A stretch of 46,047 bases of DNA, from the NCBI GenBank assembly GCA_030653985.1, contig JAURYJ010000022.1, positions 1 to 46,047 on the forward strand, read 5' to 3'. Position numbers and translations under genes: made by a program. The notes under the pieces are model-generated. The model searched no databases. It was given only the letters and a program-made list of their open reading frames with translations, and was not told where the DNA came from. Below, piece by piece: positions 42,967-46,047 of the stretch. The number at the start of each line of letters is the position of its first letter. Position 1 is the first letter of the stretch. This DNA comes from Methylobacter sp. (lineage in GTDB: Bacteria > Pseudomonadota > Gammaproteobacteria > Methylococcales > Methylomonadaceae).

Positions 42967-43022
42967 TTGTCATCTAATCTTCATCTTCTTGTAATCCTCC
43001 TGTAAACAAAAGCTAATATAGT
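42967..43022 (+). promoter_or_regulatory. Tandem Pho-box-like half-sites and -10 of the porin gene
   Basis: Four half-sites, TTGTCAT (42967), TCTTCAT (42978), TTGTAAT (42989) and CTGTAAA (43000), recur every 11 bases, as in PhoB boxes (consensus CTGTCAT with 4-base spacers). A -10 candidate TATAGT (43017-43022) begins 10 bases after the last half-site. This predicts PhoB-dependent induction when phosphate is scarce. Confidence 0.6.
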
Positions 43023-43157
43023 TCCCCTGCATTTTATATATCTAGTTATATAGACAACTGCACGATAACGCTAAATGACCCTCTAAAAATTTATGTTTTC
43101 TGGCAAGCAATTTTTAGAAGCTCACTGACGTTTCTTATTAAATTCAGGAGATAACAG

Positions 43158-44636
43158 GTGATAAAAAAACAACTCGCAACGGCCATTAGTATCGCTTTGG
43201 TAGGCACGCTGGCAACTTCCCCAGTATTGGCTGAAGAGAAAAAGCCGGATTCAACTACTGAAGGAACCATGGTCAAACTGATTGATGCGTTATATGAAAG
43301 TGGCGCTATCGATTCTAAGGCTTATGGTGCTCTAAGGCTATCAGCAGCGGGAGAACAGCCGGTCAAAAAAGAGAAACCACTAACCCCAGAAGAAAAAAAG
43401 GTAAAAGCCGCCAAGGGTACGCCAGCGAGTTTAACGTTTAAAAATGGCTTCAAAATGGAAACCGACGATGGTGAACACAGCATGGAAATCCATGGCCGAA
43501 TTCAGGCGGACTCTTACAACACGCTTAGCAATACAGATGCAACAACAGATAAATTCGATATCCGCCGTGCTTATCTTTATGCCAATGGCAAGCTTTACAA
43601 AAACTGGGAGTATTTAATAGTCGGCTCTTTCCAAGGTTCGCCGCAGTTGGTATGGGCTGAAATAAATGCGCATTTATGGGATGAGGTGCAATTTAAATTC
43701 GGACAATACCGTTTCCCATTCAGTGTTAACGAATCCACCTCCTCGCGTAACATTGATTTTATGGAACGGTCGATAGCGATGCAGTTTATTCCCGGCTTAG
43801 ATCGTGGCGCAATGGTGCACGGCAATCCAACTCAAGGCTTGTACTACGGTTTAGGTGTGGTGAATGGCGGCTTGCGTAACAACGCAGGCTTAAAAAGTAC
43901 CGGCATTGATGAAACCAGTGATGTTGATGGCAAAGATTTTCTCGGGCATCTTTCCTATAACGCCGCGCCCATCTTAGGACACAAAGACAGTATTTATCAT
44001 TTTGGACTTTCCGGCGCTTTCGGTAAACAGCCGACCAAACCTGGAGATGCAAATTATCAGTTACGGGCCGTCACTGAAACTAACAGTCTAAAATTCTTTC
44101 AAGCGGATAGCTTTACCGATACTGAGGTTAATCTGTCGCGTATCGGAGCCACAAGCGTATTGGCGCATGGCCCGGTAAAACTGGTGAGTGAATATGTTCA
44201 TAATAATTTCGACGGTAACACTTCGGGACAAAGCTTTAGTCGCGACATCGATGCTTTTTATGTGTCGGCGCATTGGTTGCTGACCGGCGAAAAATACGCC
44301 AATTTCTTTGGTAAGCAGAATGCATTCGGCGACATCGCTCCTACCCGCAATTTTGATATGAAAGGCGGCTGGGGCACCTGGGAATTGGCCTTTAGATTTA
44401 GTCATATGGACGCTTCAGACTTTAAGGCCGATAACGCAGTGGGTACCGGTAGACTGTCAAATGGCTTTGCCAACCAAGCCAATGCTTATACGGCAGGGCT
44501 TAAATGGGTTATCAATCCGCAAGTTCGGCTTCTGGCCAACTACATTAGGACGGATTTCAATCAAGCGATTATTTCCAACGGCAAATCGCTTAATTCAGAG
44601 AATGGGCTTAATGCCCGTGTGCAAATCAATTTCTAA
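43158..44636 (+). CDS. Phosphate-selective porin (OprO/OprP family)
   Basis: This 492-residue outer-membrane beta-barrel protein starts at GTG 43158, with AGGAG 7 nt upstream. It has a signal peptide (KKQLATAISIALVGTLATSPVLA), then a linker and coiled segment (LIDALYESGAIDSKAYGAL). The beta-barrel opens with EIHGRIQADSYN and FDIRRAYLYANGKLYKNWEYLIV, markers of porin O/P family members. The C-terminus ends with aromatic INF, typical of barrel sorting. It forms an anion- or phosphate-selective channel. Its promoter has Pho-box-like repeats, and it precedes PhnF/PhnD-type genes, so it likely feeds phosphate, phosphite or phosphonate import. Confidence 0.92.
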   Translation: MIKKQLATAISIALVGTLATSPVLAEEKKPDSTTEGTMVKLIDALYESGAIDSKAYGALRLSAAGEQPVKKEKPLTPEEKKVKAAKGTPASLTFKNGFKMETDDGEHSMEIHGRIQADSYNTLSNTDATTDKFDIRRAYLYANGKLYKNWEYLIVGSFQGSPQLVWAEINAHLWDEVQFKFGQYRFPFSVNESTSSRNIDFMERSIAMQFIPGLDRGAMVHGNPTQGLYYGLGVVNGGLRNNAGLKSTGIDETSDVDGKDFLGHLSYNAAPILGHKDSIYHFGLSGAFGKQPTKPGDANYQLRAVTETNSLKFFQADSFTDTEVNLSRIGATSVLAHGPVKLVSEYVHNNFDGNTSGQSFSRDIDAFYVSAHWLLTGEKYANFFGKQNAFGDIAPTRNFDMKGGWGTWELAFRFSHMDASDFKADNAVGTGRLSNGFANQANAYTAGLKWVINPQVRLLANYIRTDFNQAIISNGKSLNSENGLNARVQINF

Positions 44637-44661
44637 AATATACCGTGGCAAAAGATTCTAT

Positions 44662-44679
44662 CTGTCATAAAACTGTCAT
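44662..44679 (+). promoter_or_regulatory. Pho box upstream of the PhnF-like regulator
   Basis: CTGTCATAAAACTGTCAT has two perfect CTGTCAT half-sites with a 4-base spacer. A -10 candidate TAAAAT (44690-44695) lies 10 bases downstream, the usual PhoB arrangement, and the regulator start codon is about 26 bases after the predicted transcription start. Confidence 0.85.
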
Positions 44680-44727
44680 TTACACACGCTAAAATAAACA
44701 CATCCCAAGTTATATAGATATGTATAG

Positions 44728-45450
44728 ATGAGCATGTTAGACAGAAAAAAAGGCAAACCCATATTTCGGCAAATTGCTGAAACGCTACAGCAGGATATTT
44801 TGAATCATTATCAATCGGGCGATTGTCTGCCGTCGGAACAAGAATTGGCAGACCGTTTTTCAGTGAACAGGCACACCTTACGCCGTGGCATTGATGAACT
44901 GGTCAATTTTGGATTAGTGGAACGGGTGCATGGCAAAGGCGTTTTTGTGCTAGATGCGCCGGTCGATTATGCGATTGGCAAGCATAGCCGTTTTACCGAA
45001 AATCTGGAAGCGTTGGGCAAAACCAGCGATTCGCGGTTGCTGAGAAAGATTGAAATCAAGGCGAAAGGCAATGTCGCCAAGATGCTGCAAATTGCCGAAG
45101 GCGATGCAGTGTTATGGCTCGAGACCTTGCGTAAAGTCGATGACAAACCCTTCTGCATTATTTCGCATTACCTGCCTCTGGCTCGACTGGGGGAGGTTAT
45201 CAAGGACTATCAGAGTGGTTCGCTGCACACTTTTTTCAAGGAAATGGGTCTTAATCCGGTCAGATTAGGCAGCACCGTTAGCGCGACCTTGCCGCTGGAT
45301 GAAGACTGGCTGTTGCTGGCAATGCCCCGGCATTTGCCGGTGCTGCGGGTGAAAACCGTTAATGTTGATGTTAAGACCCAAAAACCGATTGAGTACTCAT
45401 TAGCGCGATTTAGAGCAGACCGTGCGCAAATCTCAATCAATATCGAGTAA
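44728..45450 (+). CDS. GntR-family regulator with UTRA domain (PhnF-like)
   Basis: This is a 240-residue protein. The N-terminal winged-helix HTH (about 10-75) has PIFRQIAETLQQDIL and GDCLPSEQELADRFSVNRHTLRRGIDELVNFGLVERVHGKGVFV, the canonical GntR pattern. The C-terminal UTRA ligand-sensing domain (about 90-235) has LWLETLRKVDDKPFCIISHYLP and PIEYSLARFRADRAQI. In the PhnF subgroup it controls phosphonate or phosphate-ester uptake genes, matching the PhnD-type gene 25 bases downstream and the Pho box upstream. The ligand is not known. No strong ribosome site is visible at ATG 44728; ATG 44734 is an alternative. Confidence 0.9.
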   Translation: MSMLDRKKGKPIFRQIAETLQQDILNHYQSGDCLPSEQELADRFSVNRHTLRRGIDELVNFGLVERVHGKGVFVLDAPVDYAIGKHSRFTENLEALGKTSDSRLLRKIEIKAKGNVAKMLQIAEGDAVLWLETLRKVDDKPFCIISHYLPLARLGEVIKDYQSGSLHTFFKEMGLNPVRLGSTVSATLPLDEDWLLLAMPRHLPVLRVKTVNVDVKTQKPIEYSLARFRADRAQISINIE

Positions 45451-45475
45451 CTTTTTTAACTTAAGGAACAATCAG

Positions 45476-46047
45476 ATGAAATTGAAACAACTAAAATTCA
45501 TTGCCGCTTTGCTGGTGTTATCGGGCGTACAAACCATCGTCGAAGCTAAAGGCTTGGTCATGGGACTTATCCCCGCTGAAAACAACGAAGAAATGATTCA
45601 GAAATTCGAGCCGATGCGCCAATATCTGGAATTAAAAACCGGCGAACCCGTTAAAGTATTTACCGCTACCGATTATTCCGGCGTGATCGAAGGCATGAAA
45701 AAAGGCCGTGTCGATATTGCCTGGTTTGGCCCTTTAGCTTATGTGTTAGCTGAAAAAGAAGCCAATGCCGAAGCCTTTGCCGTCGGCGTGCGCTCCGATA
45801 CCGGATTGTCTACCTACCGTTCATTGTTCGTAGTGCCAGAAGATTCCGAGGTTAAATCTATCGCCGATCTAAAAGGCAAAAGCGTAGCCTTTGTTGACCC
45901 AGCCTCAACCTCAGGCGGCTTGATACCGACTTATCTGGTTAAACAAGCCACAGGACAGATGCCGAAAGAATTTTTCGGCGAATTTACCTATGCCGGATCA
46001 CATGATGCTGCCGAAATGGCGGTTAAAAACAAATCCGTTGATGCGGC
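45476..46047 (+). CDS. Phosphonate/phosphite ABC transporter substrate-binding protein, PhnD/PtxB family (3' end beyond window)
   Basis: About 190 residues are visible, with a ribosome site (TTAAGGAACA) before ATG 45476 and a signal peptide ending near VEAKG. The PhnD-family pattern is clear: MGLIPAENNEEMIQKFEPMRQYLE, DIAWFGPLAYVLA, TYRSLFVVPEDSE and SIADLKGKSVAFVDPASTSGGLIPTYL. The protein binds phosphonates, phosphite or hypophosphite in the periplasm and passes them to a PhnCE-type ABC transporter, presumably encoded to the right. It belongs with the PhnF-like regulator as an operon under the Pho box. Confidence 0.93.
   Translation, partial: MKLKQLKFIAALLVLSGVQTIVEAKGLVMGLIPAENNEEMIQKFEPMRQYLELKTGEPVKVFTATDYSGVIEGMKKGRVDIAWFGPLAYVLAEKEANAEAFAVGVRSDTGLSTYRSLFVVPEDSEVKSIADLKGKSVAFVDPASTSGGLIPTYLVKQATGQMPKEFFGEFTYAGSHDAAEMAVKNKSVDA

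Larger units (their letters stand above)
42486..43157. other. Intergenic region: mobile-element remnant plus Pho-regulated promoter
   Basis: About 670 bases separate divergent arsM and porin genes. They contain the 98-bp inverted-repeat element (42773-42870) and the Pho-box region (42967-43006) with its -10 at 43017-43022. The remainder shows no coding potential. Confidence 0.6.

Noticed and set aside
1..46047. CRISPR array
   Set aside because: No regularly spaced repeats with variable spacers were found; repeats seen are palindromic and singly scattered.

Overview
The window is a chromosomal stretch of a gammaproteobacterium. The gene content (fatty acid cis/trans isomerase, bacterial leucyltransferase Bpt, PqiA/PqiB/PqiC, RpoD-like sigma factor, lipocalin) and the moderate GC suggest a methanotroph-type lineage such as Methylococcales. 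That placement is an inference: no methane- or methanol-oxidation gene lies in the window.

Layout. (1) 1-1.4 kb: the 5' end of a WecA/MraY-type polyprenyl-phosphate sugar-phosphate transferase, cut by the left edge (minus strand), and a TTG-started low-molecular-weight tyrosine phosphatase of the kind found in exopolysaccharide loci. (2) 1.7-5.2 kb: a compact pqiA-pqiA-pqiB-pqiC operon for envelope lipid transport, with the two PqiA domains on separate genes. (3) 5.2-12.5 kb: a tRNA-Lys(CTT) with a recognisable promoter and terminator, followed by a type I restriction-modification locus with two toxin-antitoxin pairs threaded between its genes: hsdM - vapB - vapC - hsdS - mazE - mazF - hsdR. 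The genes overlap or abut, except before mazE, where a fresh promoter and a palindromic operator candidate sit. hsdS carries two identical in-frame 31-bp repeats. (4) 12.6-18.1 kb, minus strand: a large double-PAS chemoreceptor ending in a CheR/CheB-tether-like pentapeptide, a histidine kinase/response regulator pair and a small hypothetical gene. (5) 18.3-30.9 kb: housekeeping and envelope genes: mutM, a class A penicillin-binding protein with an enlarged transpeptidase domain, a membrane-anchored one-haem protein, a polysaccharide flippase, cti, an Arg-rich small protein, lipocalin, a double HD/HD-GYP protein and a YfcH-type epimerase. (6) 31-39.6 kb: photolyase, a DUF1499 protein, a DUF523/DUF1722 protein, an epimerase-like protein, an Old Yellow Enzyme, ftsH and a divergent RpoD-like sigma factor. 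Most of this block is enclosed by two 141-bp near-identical repeats in opposite orientation. (7) 40.4-42.5 kb: bpt and an ArsM-type arsenite methyltransferase. (8) 42.5-46.0 kb: a phosphate-starvation locus: OprO/P-type porin, PhnF-like GntR regulator and the start of a PhnD-type binding protein, with Pho-box sequences in front of both the porin and the regulator.

Several non-coding palindromic repeat families are scattered between genes: GCGCGAATAAATTCGCGC-type, CCTCGTTCCCACGC-type, the 141-bp element, and a 98-bp element with 16-bp perfect terminal inverted repeats. The points most worth a second look are the interleaved RM/TA locus with its internal promoter and repeat-bearing hsdS, the 141-bp inverted pair, the divergent sigma factor, the double HD protein and the Pho-regulated phosphonate/phosphite uptake locus at the right edge.
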